NCBI GenBank assembly: GCA_937903005.1
Contig: CALFNR010000143.1
Coordinates: 19,606 to 83,605, forward strand
Reading direction: 5' to 3'
Length of the DNA: 64,000 bases
From: Clostridium_AI sp002297865
GTDB lineage: Bacteria; Bacillota; Clostridia; Lachnospirales; Lachnospiraceae
In this document: positions 17,192-26,291 of the stretch, in pieces
How positions within the stretch are numbered: position 1 is the first letter of the stretch
Layout: the number at the start of each line of letters is the position of its first letter
Position numbers and translations under genes: made by a program
Notes under the pieces: model-generated
Databases searched by the model: none
What the model saw: only the letters and a program-made list of their open reading frames with translations
Told to the model about the DNA's origin: nothing

Positions 17192-18925
17192 ATGAAAAAC
17201 CAAAAGAAAACGAGCATCAGAAAAAGTGCAATAACGATGTTTGTAGTTACTATTGTAGTTACAATATTTAGTGTGTTAAGTTCGAATGAGGCAATTGGAA
17301 GACTTCATGATGTTGCAACGGAAACACAGGACGTTGTCAGAAATGATATATACAAATTGAATGATATTAAAACAGAGTATTATGGATTACTTCCTCAATT
17401 ACTTTCTTATACCACAAAGGCTGAAGCTGAAAAGAAAGCAACGGAAGAACTTATTCATTCCAAACAAGAAAAAGTAAAAGCTTGTTTAGAAGAATTAAAA
17501 TCCGGTCATAGTAGTGAAGAAGAAACAGCTTTATACACTGAACTTAACGGCACAATAGAAGAATATCTGGTTTCGTATAATAAAGCACTTGGATTTGTAA
17601 TAAATGGAAATGTCAATGAATTACTTTTGATTGCAAAGAATGAACTAAATGTTAAAGGAGAAGCAGTTGAGGAAAAGCTTAGTCAAGTAATATCATATTG
17701 CAACGATAAGCTGGATACAATCGTTGGGCGTGGAGAAGTTGTTTTTAACATAAGATTTTGGATTAATGTTGTGGTTGGTATAATTATGGTCACTGTTTTT
17801 ATAATAATCATTGGTGCCATCTATATATGTATTTTAAAACCATTAGCAGAAGGTCAGAAACTTGTTAATAGAGTAGCTGAATCCATATCTAATAATTGTC
17901 TTGAACTTTCTGATAGAATTGAAATTAATAGAAATAATGAAATTGGTGAGGTATTTGTTGGTTTCAACCTTGTGTTGGATAATTTAGGAAAAGTATTTGC
18001 TAGAATTACAGAAAACTCAAATGTCTTAAAAGAGACTACCGATGAATTAGATAATGTTTCAAACTCTGCAAAAGGACGTATTGAAGATATATCTGCAACC
18101 ATGCAACAGCTTGCAGCGGGTATGGAAGAAGTAGCATCTTCAGTTGCAGTTGTTACAGGTAATGCAGTAGAAGTAAATAATAATGCAGCTGATATTCAGA
18201 CAGAAGTGAATGGCATGAAGACGCTTGCATCTGAAATCAGAACAAAAGCTGACAGTTTATCGGAAATGTGTGAAACTCAAAGAGAAAAGTCAACTACAAT
18301 GATGAACTCTATCACAGGCGCTGTGGAAAATGCGATTACAGAAAGTAAGAAGGTAGAACAGATTAATGAATTAACAAGTGATATCTTAAGTATTTCTCAG
18401 CAGACAAATTTACTAGCTCTAAATGCATCTATTGAAGCTGCAAGAGCAGGCGAAGCAGGGAAAGGATTTGCTGTAGTTGCAGATGAAATTCGTGTACTTG
18501 CAGATACAAGTCGTGAAACAGCGAATAACATTCAAGTTATCAGTGATATGGTTAATAAATCTGTTTCTTCTTTAGCAGAAAGCTCCAATCAGTTAATTGA
18601 ATATATTCGAACGGATGTCTTAAAAGACTATGATAGCTGGGTAGTTGCAGGAAAAGAATACGCAGAAGGTGCAGAATGCATTGATAACACAATGGATCAG
18701 CTGTCTGATAAGACCAAAGAATTACAGCAGATTATTGGAGAAATCTCAGATTCCTTTAATCAGATTAGTGCAACGGTAGAAGAAAGTACTGCTGGTATTA
18801 CTAACGTTTCTGAAAATACACAGGAATTAGTGTACGATGTGCAAGGAATCGCAGGACAGGCCAAAAAAAATCTTGATGTGGTAGCAGATTTTGAGGAAGT
18901 AATTAGTTCCTTTAAACAGGATTAA
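17192..18925 (+). CDS. Methyl-accepting chemotaxis protein
   Basis: A 577-residue membrane chemoreceptor. ATG 17192 is preceded by TTAGGAGAG. Residues about 10-29 form the first membrane helix, 30-185 a helical extracellular sensor of the four-helix-bundle type, and 188-215 the second helix (FWINVVVGIIMVTVFIIIIG). A HAMP linker follows at about 216-270, and then the cytoplasmic signalling domain. The tip that contacts CheA and CheW is clear: ISQQTNLLALNASIEAARAG, then GKGFAVVADEIRVLAD. Ligand is unknown. No other chemotaxis gene is present in the window, so it is an orphan receptor. A terminator follows. Confidence 0.93.
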   Translation: MKNQKKTSIRKSAITMFVVTIVVTIFSVLSSNEAIGRLHDVATETQDVVRNDIYKLNDIKTEYYGLLPQLLSYTTKAEAEKKATEELIHSKQEKVKACLEELKSGHSSEEETALYTELNGTIEEYLVSYNKALGFVINGNVNELLLIAKNELNVKGEAVEEKLSQVISYCNDKLDTIVGRGEVVFNIRFWINVVVGIIMVTVFIIIIGAIYICILKPLAEGQKLVNRVAESISNNCLELSDRIEINRNNEIGEVFVGFNLVLDNLGKVFARITENSNVLKETTDELDNVSNSAKGRIEDISATMQQLAAGMEEVASSVAVVTGNAVEVNNNAADIQTEVNGMKTLASEIRTKADSLSEMCETQREKSTTMMNSITGAVENAITESKKVEQINELTSDILSISQQTNLLALNASIEAARAGEAGKGFAVVADEIRVLADTSRETANNIQVISDMVNKSVSSLAESSNQLIEYIRTDVLKDYDSWVVAGKEYAEGAECIDNTMDQLSDKTKELQQIIGEISDSFNQISATVEESTAGITNVSENTQELVYDVQGIAGQAKKNLDVVADFEEVISSFKQD

Positions 18926-18986
18926 GTTCCGCTGGATAAAGAAGCTCAACGTGAAAATGCAATGTCGTTAAGTTAAGATGAACACT

Positions 18987-19028
18987 AAAAGGGCAGATTA
19001 TGTAGAAATATATAGTCTGCTCTTTAGT
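18987..19028 (+). terminator. Terminator after chemoreceptor gene
   Basis: AAAAGGGCAGA at 18987-18997 pairs with TCTGCTCTTT at 19016-19025 (one G-T pair) around an AT-rich loop. It separates the chemoreceptor from the RiPP operon. Confidence 0.7.
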
Positions 19029-19133
19029 GAAGTGAATTGTAAAGTGAAATTCCATACCTATAACAAAATATAGTATGAATAAAAAAGTTTTGAACAAAAG
19101 TGGAAAAAAAAGAATAAAAGTGTAGATAAAAGA

Positions 19134-19162
19134 TTGTATATATAGTATATATAGTATATAAT
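19134..19162 (+). promoter_or_regulatory. Promoter of the radical SAM/RiPP operon
   Basis: TTGTAT at 19134-19139 and TATAAT at 19157-19162 with a 17-base spacer made of repeated TATATAG units. It lies 39 bases before the first gene of the operon, with no terminator in between. Confidence 0.6.
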
Positions 19163-19200
19163 GGAAAGAATAAAGTAAAAGTTTTGAAAGGAAGTACGGG

Positions 19201-21003
19201 ATGTCAGAACTTGTGTTTGTAAATGCAGTATATTTTAATGATGATAATAACATACATCTAGGGCAGTTTATACTAAGAGATATATTAAAGAAACATTATA
19301 GTATCGATTGTATTAATTTTGATCTTTTGAATAAAAATGGAGCGATAAAGTATAAAGAAAGTTTTTTAGAAAATATCAAAATAATGGGAGAGTATATATT
19401 AAATTTAAGTCCAAGAGTTGTCGGGTTTTATACAATATGTAATGCGTTTATTCCAGCAGTAAAAATTGCAGAATATATTAAGGAAAAGAACAAGGAGATT
19501 AAAGTATTTTTTGGAGGTCCCCAGGCTACTGTGACTAGCTATGAATGTTTAGAGGCATTTCCGTTTATAGATGCAATTTGTTTGGGGGAATCTGAAAGAA
19601 CAATAGAACAATTTGTTGATACGTTATGGAATCAGAAGTCATTTGCCGCTGTACCAGGAGTTGCTTATCGAAGCGAAAAAAAAATTAGAAGTAATCCGTG
19701 TGCGGAATTAATCGGTGAGGAACAATTGGAAAAATATACAGTCTTTGACTATACACCTTTCAACATTAACAAGGAAGCTAGACATCGTATTGAAGGCGGA
19801 CGTGGTTGTCCGTTTGGATGTACATTTTGCACTACAAGCACATTTTGGGGAAGACATTATAGAGTCAAACCTGTAGATGTTATCTTAAATGAAATGGTAA
19901 AATGCAACGAGATTTATGGCGTAAAGCATTTTGGAATTGAACATGATATGTTTACAGTAAATAGGCAGTACATACTTCATTTTTGCAAGAATTTCAGAAA
20001 AAGAGGATTACCATTTGATTGGACATGTTCTTCTAGAGTGGATGTTTTAGATGAGGAATTGATAGATTGTATGACAGGTGCAAATTGTGTTGGAATATAT
20101 CTAGGAATTGAAACTGGTTCAGCAAGAATACAGAAAATAATTAACAAAAATTTAAATCTAAAAAATGCAGTTGAAACTATAAGATATATATGTTCCAAAA
20201 GGCAATGTGCAATAACAGCATCATTCATTTTTTGTTATCCAGATGAAACAATTGAGGACTTTAAAGAAACAATTAAACTTATGGAAGAACTATTGTTACT
20301 TTCTAATAGAATTACAGTTCAGTTGCATAGATTCATACCTTTGCCGAGTACAGAGGAGACAGAGAAAATTAAAGATAGGATTTATTTTGATGAAACAACT
20401 TTAGAAGCTACTCAGGATAATATTAGTTTGGAGGAAGTTAAAGACTTAGTTCTTGAATATCCAAATATGTTTAGTCAGTATTATACATTTGATTCACCAG
20501 TAAAAGAGTACTATAAAAGATTTGATTCCTTTATTTTGTTAATTGATACTGTTAAGGAGTTTTATTCCAATTGTTTTTTATATTTAATCAAAAAATATGG
20601 ATTAGAGACGTTGTTTTTTAGGATAGAAGAATACATCGAGAATGTTTATCTATTACTTAATAGGATAATGGAAGTAACACAAAATACAATAAATACGCCA
20701 GAAAGACGATTCTTGGAAATAAATATGGCAATTGAGCCATTTTGGAAGAGAGAAGTTGAATTAGATCAGACAGTATACTTTGAGGAGCTGTATGAATATG
20801 AAAGATATAAAAGTATTTTTTATTTGGAACAAAGAAAAGATACAGTTGTTAAGTGTTTCAAAATTAATATCAAAGAAGCTCTGGAAAATCAAGTTATGCT
20901 AGAAGAAGAATCTTTTGTGAAATACTATAGAAGAGGCGAAAAAATTTACACTTCCTATTTAGTAAAAAAGAAAAAGGATGATAAGGAGAGGAATGTTAGG
21001 TGA
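19201..21003 (+). CDS. B12-binding-type radical SAM protein, RiPP cluster
   Basis: A 600-residue enzyme, first gene of the operon. ATG 19201 has an upstream AAAGGAAG. Residues about 1-150 look like a cobalamin-binding Rossmann domain (VVGFYTICNAFIPAVKIAEY, KVFFGGPQATVT, AICLGESERT). Residues about 195-400 form the radical SAM barrel with CxxxCxxC at C203, C207 and C210 (GGRGCPFGCTFC). Residues 400-600 are an extra domain without recognised motif. By family, such proteins use SAM and often cobalamin for methyl transfer or ring-forming radical chemistry, so I infer peptide modification from its place before a leader-peptide gene. The classic DxHxxG cobalamin motif is not obvious, so binding may be lost. 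Its stop overlaps the next GTG start by four bases, showing translational coupling. Confidence 0.85.
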   Translation: MSELVFVNAVYFNDDNNIHLGQFILRDILKKHYSIDCINFDLLNKNGAIKYKESFLENIKIMGEYILNLSPRVVGFYTICNAFIPAVKIAEYIKEKNKEIKVFFGGPQATVTSYECLEAFPFIDAICLGESERTIEQFVDTLWNQKSFAAVPGVAYRSEKKIRSNPCAELIGEEQLEKYTVFDYTPFNINKEARHRIEGGRGCPFGCTFCTTSTFWGRHYRVKPVDVILNEMVKCNEIYGVKHFGIEHDMFTVNRQYILHFCKNFRKRGLPFDWTCSSRVDVLDEELIDCMTGANCVGIYLGIETGSARIQKIINKNLNLKNAVETIRYICSKRQCAITASFIFCYPDETIEDFKETIKLMEELLLLSNRITVQLHRFIPLPSTEETEKIKDRIYFDETTLEATQDNISLEEVKDLVLEYPNMFSQYYTFDSPVKEYYKRFDSFILLIDTVKEFYSNCFLYLIKKYGLETLFFRIEEYIENVYLLLNRIMEVTQNTINTPERRFLEINMAIEPFWKREVELDQTVYFEELYEYERYKSIFYLEQRKDTVVKCFKINIKEALENQVMLEEESFVKYYRRGEKIYTSYLVKKKKDDKERNVR

Positions 21004-21971
21004 ATTATTCAGAAATAGTTGTCACATTAGGAAATAAGTGTACAGCTCAATGTGAAATCTGTTGCTTAGATGCCAATATGTCTTATAACACTGGAATTGA
21101 TGTAACTAAGATAAAAGAATTTCTTTTGTCAGCTGAACAAGTGAAGCAGATACATACAATACATTTTTCGGGTGGTGAAGCTTTTTTATATTATGATACT
21201 CTAGTAGAACTTGTCAAGACATGCTCATCTATAAAAAAGAAAACAACAGTTATAACTAATGGATTCTGGGCAAAAAATAAAGAGATGGTTGATGAGAAAC
21301 TTAGGGTATTAAAGGAAGCAGGTTTATTTGCAATTGGAACAAGTTATGATGAGTATCACCAAAAGTATGTGCCAGTAGAAAATATTAGAAATTTAATTGT
21401 AGGTGCAAAAAAAGTAGGATTAAAGACATCTATTCAAGCTGTAATAGTTAGGGATTCGCGGAATGGAGATTGGATAGATGCATTAGGAGAAGATTTGACG
21501 GATGTCGCAGTTGACTTTATTACTTGTGACAAAGCTGGAAAAGCAAAGGAAAATATATTAGATTCCCAGTTTATTCGAAAGATTAGTTCGAAGGGGTGTG
21601 TATGCAGAAAAGGAGCAAGTTTTTCTATTCTTTATGATGGCTCTCTCTGGCCGTGTTGTGCACCTTCTGTATTTGAAACAGGTTTAAGCGTAGGTAATAT
21701 TTATAACGATATTAAGACAGTAAAAGATGCATTAGCACAGTTGGAAAAAAATCTAATTTTAAAAGTTTTAAGAAATAAAGGATTTGATTTTTTTAGAGAA
21801 ATCATGGAGGAACAAGAATTAATTGCTGTTCCAGATAATGTCATATCCTCATGTGAACTATGTCAACTGTTTTTTGGAAGAGAACAAATGAAACAGCTTG
21901 CACCTTATATTATAGAAAAAATATCGAAAGATCCTAATTGTATTATAAGGAGAAAACAGCATGAGATATAA
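21000..21971 (+). CDS. Radical SAM protein, paralogue 1 of the RiPP cluster
   Basis: A 323-residue radical SAM protein. It starts at GTG 21000, inside a GTGA overlap with the previous gene and after AAGGAGAGG. The SAM-binding iron-sulfur motif is at the extreme N-terminus: C14, C18, C21 (GNKCTAQCEICC), followed by the SGGEAF motif. The C-terminal third has cysteines in CVCRKGASF, GSLWPCCAPS and SSCELCQLF, an arrangement like a SPASM/twitch auxiliary cluster domain. Such enzymes commonly act on ribosomal peptides. It is clearly paralogous to the next gene (same motif spacing, GSIWPCC, NYGFDFF versus NKGFDFF). There is no separate peptide-recognition (RRE) domain that I can see. The reaction is unknown. 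Confidence 0.85.
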   Translation: MNYSEIVVTLGNKCTAQCEICCLDANMSYNTGIDVTKIKEFLLSAEQVKQIHTIHFSGGEAFLYYDTLVELVKTCSSIKKKTTVITNGFWAKNKEMVDEKLRVLKEAGLFAIGTSYDEYHQKYVPVENIRNLIVGAKKVGLKTSIQAVIVRDSRNGDWIDALGEDLTDVAVDFITCDKAGKAKENILDSQFIRKISSKGCVCRKGASFSILYDGSLWPCCAPSVFETGLSVGNIYNDIKTVKDALAQLEKNLILKVLRNKGFDFFREIMEEQELIAVPDNVISSCELCQLFFGREQMKQLAPYIIEKISKDPNCIIRRKQHEI

Positions 21972-22902
21972 AACTATAGGAATTGCATTATGTAAAAAAT
22001 GTAATGCTGAATGCAGTATGTGCTGTATTTCAGCAACGCCAAAAAGTGAAGAGAAACTTGAATTATGTCTTGTAAAAAAATATTTGGATGATGTTGAAAA
22101 TATTGAATCAATAAGTACGATAGGAATTACCGGTGGTGAAGTTTTTTTGTTTTATGATGAGCTAAAAGAATTAATTTTGTATATTCGAGAAAAGGGGAAA
22201 TTCGCTACAGTTGTGACAAATGGTTTTTGGGCAACAGATTATATACATACTTTTAGCAGGTTACAGGATTTGAAGCAATGTGGTTTAAATGGAATAACCA
22301 TAAGTTATGATACTTTTCATGAAGAATATGTTTCTGTTGAAAAAGTGAGGAATATATTACAAGTAAGTAAAATTTTAAAAATTCCAGCCGTAATTCAGAC
22401 TATAATTATAAAAGGAAGTTGTAATCAAAGATGGATTAATGAATTATCCGATGATTTACAGGATGTAAAAATCAGTTTTACAGGCTGCTATCAGGTTGGC
22501 AGGGCAAAAGAAAGGATTAAACAAGAATCGATTATTCGAAACACAGAAGTCGGTGGTTTATACTGTCGCAAGAATGGTGAATATTCCGTCACATCAGATG
22601 GTTCAATTTGGCCATGTTGTTCCCCATATATCACAGAAACAGCACTAAAGCTTGGAAGTATTTCAGATGAGATAAATGTTAGTAAAACATTGAAAAAAAT
22701 AAGAAAAAATATGATTTTGTTTATGCTAAGAAATTATGGATTTGATTTTTTCATAGATATTGCTGAAAAAGAGCTTCATATGGAGCTGCCAGATAAGGTT
22801 GCATCTTCTTGTGAATTGTGTGCATTATTATTCAGAGAGGAAACAATACATTTGTTTATCCCTTATATACATAAGTTCCTAAGAAGAGAAAAACATTTTT
22901 GA
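21961..22902 (+). CDS. Radical SAM protein, paralogue 2 of the RiPP cluster
   Basis: A 313-residue radical SAM protein whose ATG lies inside the end of paralogue 1 (11-base overlap), so the two are translationally coupled and possibly act as a heteromeric pair. The cluster motif is C14, C18, C21 (CKKCNAECSMCC), then TGGEVFLFYDE. A C-terminal SPASM-like region carries GGLYCRKNGEY, GSIWPCCSP and SSCELCALLF. All cysteines that define paralogue 1 are kept, so both copies look active. The tail is Arg/Lys-rich (RREKHF). It is followed after 48 bases by the precursor peptide gene. Substrate is inferred to be that peptide. Confidence 0.85.
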   Translation: MRYKTIGIALCKKCNAECSMCCISATPKSEEKLELCLVKKYLDDVENIESISTIGITGGEVFLFYDELKELILYIREKGKFATVVTNGFWATDYIHTFSRLQDLKQCGLNGITISYDTFHEEYVSVEKVRNILQVSKILKIPAVIQTIIIKGSCNQRWINELSDDLQDVKISFTGCYQVGRAKERIKQESIIRNTEVGGLYCRKNGEYSVTSDGSIWPCCSPYITETALKLGSISDEINVSKTLKKIRKNMILFMLRNYGFDFFIDIAEKELHMELPDKVASSCELCALLFREETIHLFIPYIHKFLRREKHF

Positions 22903-22950
22903 TATTATATGCAAAAATAGTCAAAGAAAAAATGAAAGAAGGATGATAAA

Positions 22951-23073
22951 ATGAAAAAGGAATACAGTGAATTAGAATTAGATGAATTAGAATTAGAATT
23001 TATTGAAGAAAAAGATTTAGAAGAAGTTGTTGGTGGTATAAAGATTGGTTCATTATATATTGAAAAAGCGTAA
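22951..23073 (+). CDS. RiPP precursor peptide with GG leader (40 aa)
   Basis: A tiny gene with ATG 22951 behind AAGAAGGATGATAAA. The 40-residue product starts MKKEYSELELDELELEF, giving an acidic leader with an internal ELELDELELE repeat and 12 Asp/Glu in its first 29 residues. The leader ends KDLEEVVGG. Leu at -7, Val at -4 and Gly at -2/-1 match the double-glycine cleavage signal read by C39 peptidases. The predicted core is the last 11 residues, IKIGSLYIEKA, which has no cysteine. It contains Ser, Tyr, two Ile-Lys/Lys-Ile steps and a single internal Gly, so modification would have to be at carbon centres or Ser/Tyr/Lys. The gene sits between three radical SAM genes and a C39 peptidase plus ABC exporter in one direction. 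Confidence 0.85.
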   Translation: MKKEYSELELDELELEFIEEKDLEEVVGGIKIGSLYIEKA

Positions 23074-23216
23074 CAATAGCTTTAACATGAAACGTATTAA
23101 GTAATTTGTGTTTATAGATACAAAAGAAAAAGACTATTTTTGCTATAATATATAAGTATTTTGAAATGAATTATGTAGAAGATTAGAATTCATCTAGTTT
23201 TAGGAGCTTGTTGAAT

Positions 23217-24305
23217 ATGTCGAATTTTAGAGATGTAGAAGAATATATAAATCGTAGAAGAATAAAGAACATCTACCAACGTAACAAAAATGAGTGTGCA
23301 GTAGCAGCTTTATTGATGCTGTTGAGGTATTACAAAATGGATATAAATTATAATGAACTTTGCTCTGCGTTTTCTTTGTCAGAAGAAGGATGTTCGGCTT
23401 TGCATTTAATCGAAGTAGCTAAAAAATTCCAGTTTTATGCAGTTGGAATAAAAATAGATATACAAACATTAGTTCGAAATAATACTCCTTGTATTATTTA
23501 TTTAAAGAGCAGACATTATGTTGTGTATAAAAACAGAAGAAAGGATAAGGTTTATTTTAACGATCCATCCCAAGGCAAAAGGGTATTAACAGTAAGTGAG
23601 TTTGAAAAGATGTTTAGTGGAATCGTTATTATGTTGAAGCCAATGAAACAAGTGAAACGCTTAGAAAGGAATTTTAGATTTCACATAAAAATTTATGATA
23701 TCATAATGTATATTGGAATTTTTATATTTAATTTTTTACTAGCATATGGAAGTAATTGCAGTTTTGAGAGTGATAATATTTTTTCTTTTATGTTGATTTC
23801 AATAATTATGGTTTATGGCGTAAAGCTTGAAAGCAGCTTATGGCATAAAATGAAGATGTTTCAAAATATGGATATATATAAAAAAGATTTACTAGGGTAT
23901 CCGTTCCTTTTTTTTGTGTATCAGGAAAGTGGCCTGAATTCAGATAAGCTTATTTTAAATTATGCAACTAAGGTGGTGCAAGGAACGTTTGTTTTATCAT
24001 ATTTTCTTTTGTATATTTATTATGATTTTATAAAAGGAGTGTGTCTAGGAATTGGTATTTTCTGTTGTGTTCCATTGTTACTTAGAAAGAGTCGTTTTTA
24101 CAAAGTATCATTGAATTTTGGCAAGGTAAGTAAAATTAATTTTGCGATATTGTTTATATTTGGAATGGTTAAAATTATATTAGGTTATGGAGAATATTCG
24201 GATTTATGCAACTTTGAATGTTACACAATGTTTATCAATTGTGTAGGCTACAGATATCAGATAGAACATATAAGATTTAAATTTAACAGTGTTTTGAGTG
24301 AATAG
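23217..24305 (+). CDS. C39 leader peptidase with membrane domain, no ATPase
   Basis: A 362-residue protein. ATG 23217 is ten bases after AGGAG; the earlier in-frame TTG codons at 23208 and 23211 are too close to that site. Residues about 12-140 are a C39 papain-like peptidase domain: Q21 and catalytic C27 (YQRNKNECAVAAL), H100 (SRHYVVY) and D116 (FNDPSQG) are all present. Residues about 165-345 hold four to five hydrophobic segments without an ABC signature. In usual bacteriocin exporters the C39 domain is fused to the ABC transporter; here it is on its own membrane polypeptide, with the ATPase-permease encoded next. It should cut the neighbouring precursor after its GG. A possible -10 (TATAAT, 23144-23149) precedes it. 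Confidence 0.85.
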   Translation: MSNFRDVEEYINRRRIKNIYQRNKNECAVAALLMLLRYYKMDINYNELCSAFSLSEEGCSALHLIEVAKKFQFYAVGIKIDIQTLVRNNTPCIIYLKSRHYVVYKNRRKDKVYFNDPSQGKRVLTVSEFEKMFSGIVIMLKPMKQVKRLERNFRFHIKIYDIIMYIGIFIFNFLLAYGSNCSFESDNIFSFMLISIIMVYGVKLESSLWHKMKMFQNMDIYKKDLLGYPFLFFVYQESGLNSDKLILNYATKVVQGTFVLSYFLLYIYYDFIKGVCLGIGIFCCVPLLLRKSRFYKVSLNFGKVSKINFAILFIFGMVKIILGYGEYSDLCNFECYTMFINCVGYRYQIEHIRFKFNSVLSE

Positions 24306-24331
24306 TTGAAAAAATAATAGGAGGAAAAGAA

Positions 24332-26035
24332 GTGAAAGAGGAACATACTTCCGTATTTTTTGAAAACAATAAGTTGCTGTTCGCAGTCAGTACAGTATTA
24401 TTGATAATCGTAAATATCTTGTCCTGTGTTTATGCATATATAATGCAGGTTTTACTTGATGCATCCACAGGAGGAAATGTAAAACAACTGATTACTATTT
24501 TGGTTGAAACGATTAGTTTGTTTTTAGTATTTTTTGTTACTCAGATGATATTGAACAAGGTGCGTTATGCTTTTGTAAGAAGAGCCATGTCACAGTACAA
24601 GAATAAAGTTTTCAATTTACTTTCCCATAAGAGTATTGCTTCTTTTGTAAATGAAAGGACCAGCAGTTACGTATCAATACTGACGAATGATGTTACAGTT
24701 ATTGAAAATGGTTACATAAATGGCTTATTTGATATCATATCAATGTGTACCTCTTTTGCAGGGGCACTGTTGTTAATGATATGGTACAATTGGATGATGA
24801 CACTGGTTGTTCTTTTCTTATGTATTGTTCCAATTGTGATGTCGGTACTTATTGGAGATAAGATAGTACATTTAGAAAAAGGTATTAGTGACAAAAACGA
24901 AAAATTTGTCAGTATTATAAAAGATTTATTAATGGGTTTTCCTGTGGTTAAGAGTTTTCAAGCAGAAGAACAGGCTGTAAATCTATTCTGTGATGAGAAT
25001 ACGGATCTTGAAAAAGGAAAAGAGAAGAGAAAAGCCGCGGAAGGAACCATCAAGATTATTGCAAATGAAGTGGGTTCGTTCATTCAAATCGGTGTATTTC
25101 TGATGGGAGCATTTTTAGCGATTAAAGGATATATTACAGCAGGTGTTGTTATTGCTTTTGTGCAGCTTATGAACAATGTTATGGAACCAATACAAAGTTT
25201 ACCTGCCTTATTTGCCAATAGAAAGGCGGCTAAGGGATTAATAGCAAAAATGGAACAATATGCGTCAAACAATGAAGTGAAAGATGGGGACGAAGTTATT
25301 GACGATATAGGAGAAGGTATTCAATTCGAGCAGGTAGGTTTTTCTTATGAAAAAGGCAACTATGCATTGCATGATATTTCTTTCAAGATTGAGAAGGGAA
25401 AACATTATGGAATTGTAGGAGGTTCGGGAAGTGGAAAATCAACTTTGCTGAATCTGTTAATGGGAGGTTTCTCAAATTATGAGGGGAATATTTACATTGC
25501 CAAAAAGGAGATACGAGATATAAAGAGAGAATGTTTATACCAGTTACTATCTAGTGTACAACAGAATGTATTTATCTTCGATAATTCGATTCTAAATAAT
25601 ATTACAATGTTCAAATCATTTGATGAAGAACAAGTGAATCGAGCCATAAAGATGTCAGGACTTGAAAAATTGATTCATGAAAAAGGTTTTGATTACTTAT
25701 GCGGTGAAAATGGAATCAATTTATCTGGTGGTGAGAGACAGAGAATTTCTATTGCAAGATGCATACTAAAGAACACCTCTGTTATGCTTATGGATGAAGC
25801 AACAGCAGCCCTTGATGCGGAAACAGCAAAGACTGTTATGACACAGATACTAGAAATGGATGAACTAACTAGTATTGTTGTTACTCATAGCTTGGAAAAA
25901 AGTATACTAGAACGATTTGATAAGCTTTTTGTGCTTCAAAATGGAACCATTGTTGAAGCAGGAACATTTGGAGAATTATTAAAGAACAAAAAATATTTTT
26001 ATGCTTTATACAGTTTATCGGGAGAACAAAATTAG
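24332..26035 (+). CDS. ABC transporter, permease-ATPase fusion, RiPP exporter
   Basis: A 567-residue half-transporter starting at GTG 24332, seven bases after GGAGG. Residues 1-300 hold six membrane helices of the type I exporter fold. Residues about 330-565 are the nucleotide-binding domain with Walker A GGSGSGKSTLL, signature LSGGERQRISI, Walker B VMLMDEATAALD and the switch His in VVTHS. It lacks the N-terminal C39 domain found in peptidase-containing exporters, consistent with the separate peptidase gene just upstream. It probably dimerises and exports the matured peptide, perhaps with the C39 protein bound to it. Last gene of the operon, followed by a strong palindromic terminator. Confidence 0.9.
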   Translation: MKEEHTSVFFENNKLLFAVSTVLLIIVNILSCVYAYIMQVLLDASTGGNVKQLITILVETISLFLVFFVTQMILNKVRYAFVRRAMSQYKNKVFNLLSHKSIASFVNERTSSYVSILTNDVTVIENGYINGLFDIISMCTSFAGALLLMIWYNWMMTLVVLFLCIVPIVMSVLIGDKIVHLEKGISDKNEKFVSIIKDLLMGFPVVKSFQAEEQAVNLFCDENTDLEKGKEKRKAAEGTIKIIANEVGSFIQIGVFLMGAFLAIKGYITAGVVIAFVQLMNNVMEPIQSLPALFANRKAAKGLIAKMEQYASNNEVKDGDEVIDDIGEGIQFEQVGFSYEKGNYALHDISFKIEKGKHYGIVGGSGSGKSTLLNLLMGGFSNYEGNIYIAKKEIRDIKRECLYQLLSSVQQNVFIFDNSILNNITMFKSFDEEQVNRAIKMSGLEKLIHEKGFDYLCGENGINLSGGERQRISIARCILKNTSVMLMDEATAALDAETAKTVMTQILEMDELTSIVVTHSLEKSILERFDKLFVLQNGTIVEAGTFGELLKNKKYFYALYSLSGEQN

Positions 26036-26072
26036 AATCTTAAGAGCAGAGAGTTTTTATAATGTTGCTACT

Positions 26073-26106
26073 AAAGCTTCTTAATATGAGTATATTAAGA
26101 AGCTTT
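26073..26106. terminator. Terminator closing the RiPP operon
   Basis: AAAGCTTCTTAATA at 26073-26086 and its exact complement at 26093-26106 around a six-base loop, followed by TCTCA. A perfect 14-bp stem, usable from either strand. Confidence 0.75.
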
Positions 26107-26114
26107 CTCACATC

Positions 26115-26255
26115 TTAACTACATGGTATAATCACTCTCACATAAAAACGAGTATCATCTTTCCAATAAACGACTGTTGCATGATACCGTTTTACAATAG
26201 ACTTCACGCTCTTTGTTCCATATCCATGATTTCCTTTCCTATTGCTGTCTTTGCC
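26115..26255 (-). pseudogene. Relic of a GHKL (AgrC-like) histidine kinase C-terminus
   Basis: On the minus strand a 46-codon open stretch ends in TAA (complement of 26115-26117) and reads GNHGYGTKSVKSIVKRYHAT, then WKDDTRFYVRVIIPCS. The HGYGTKS segment is the G2-box region of GHKL-type kinases such as AgrC. An in-frame stop lies just upstream and the rest of the kinase (sensor helices, H-box, N-box) is missing. A fragment, not a gene. Confidence 0.7.
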
Positions 26256-26291
26256 CTAGCCGTACATGGTTAGGCCAAGCCACCTGATTAA

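Noticed and set aside
19140..19162. TATATAG repeats considered as a repeat element
   Set aside because: Only three short AT-rich units lying within a well-spaced promoter.
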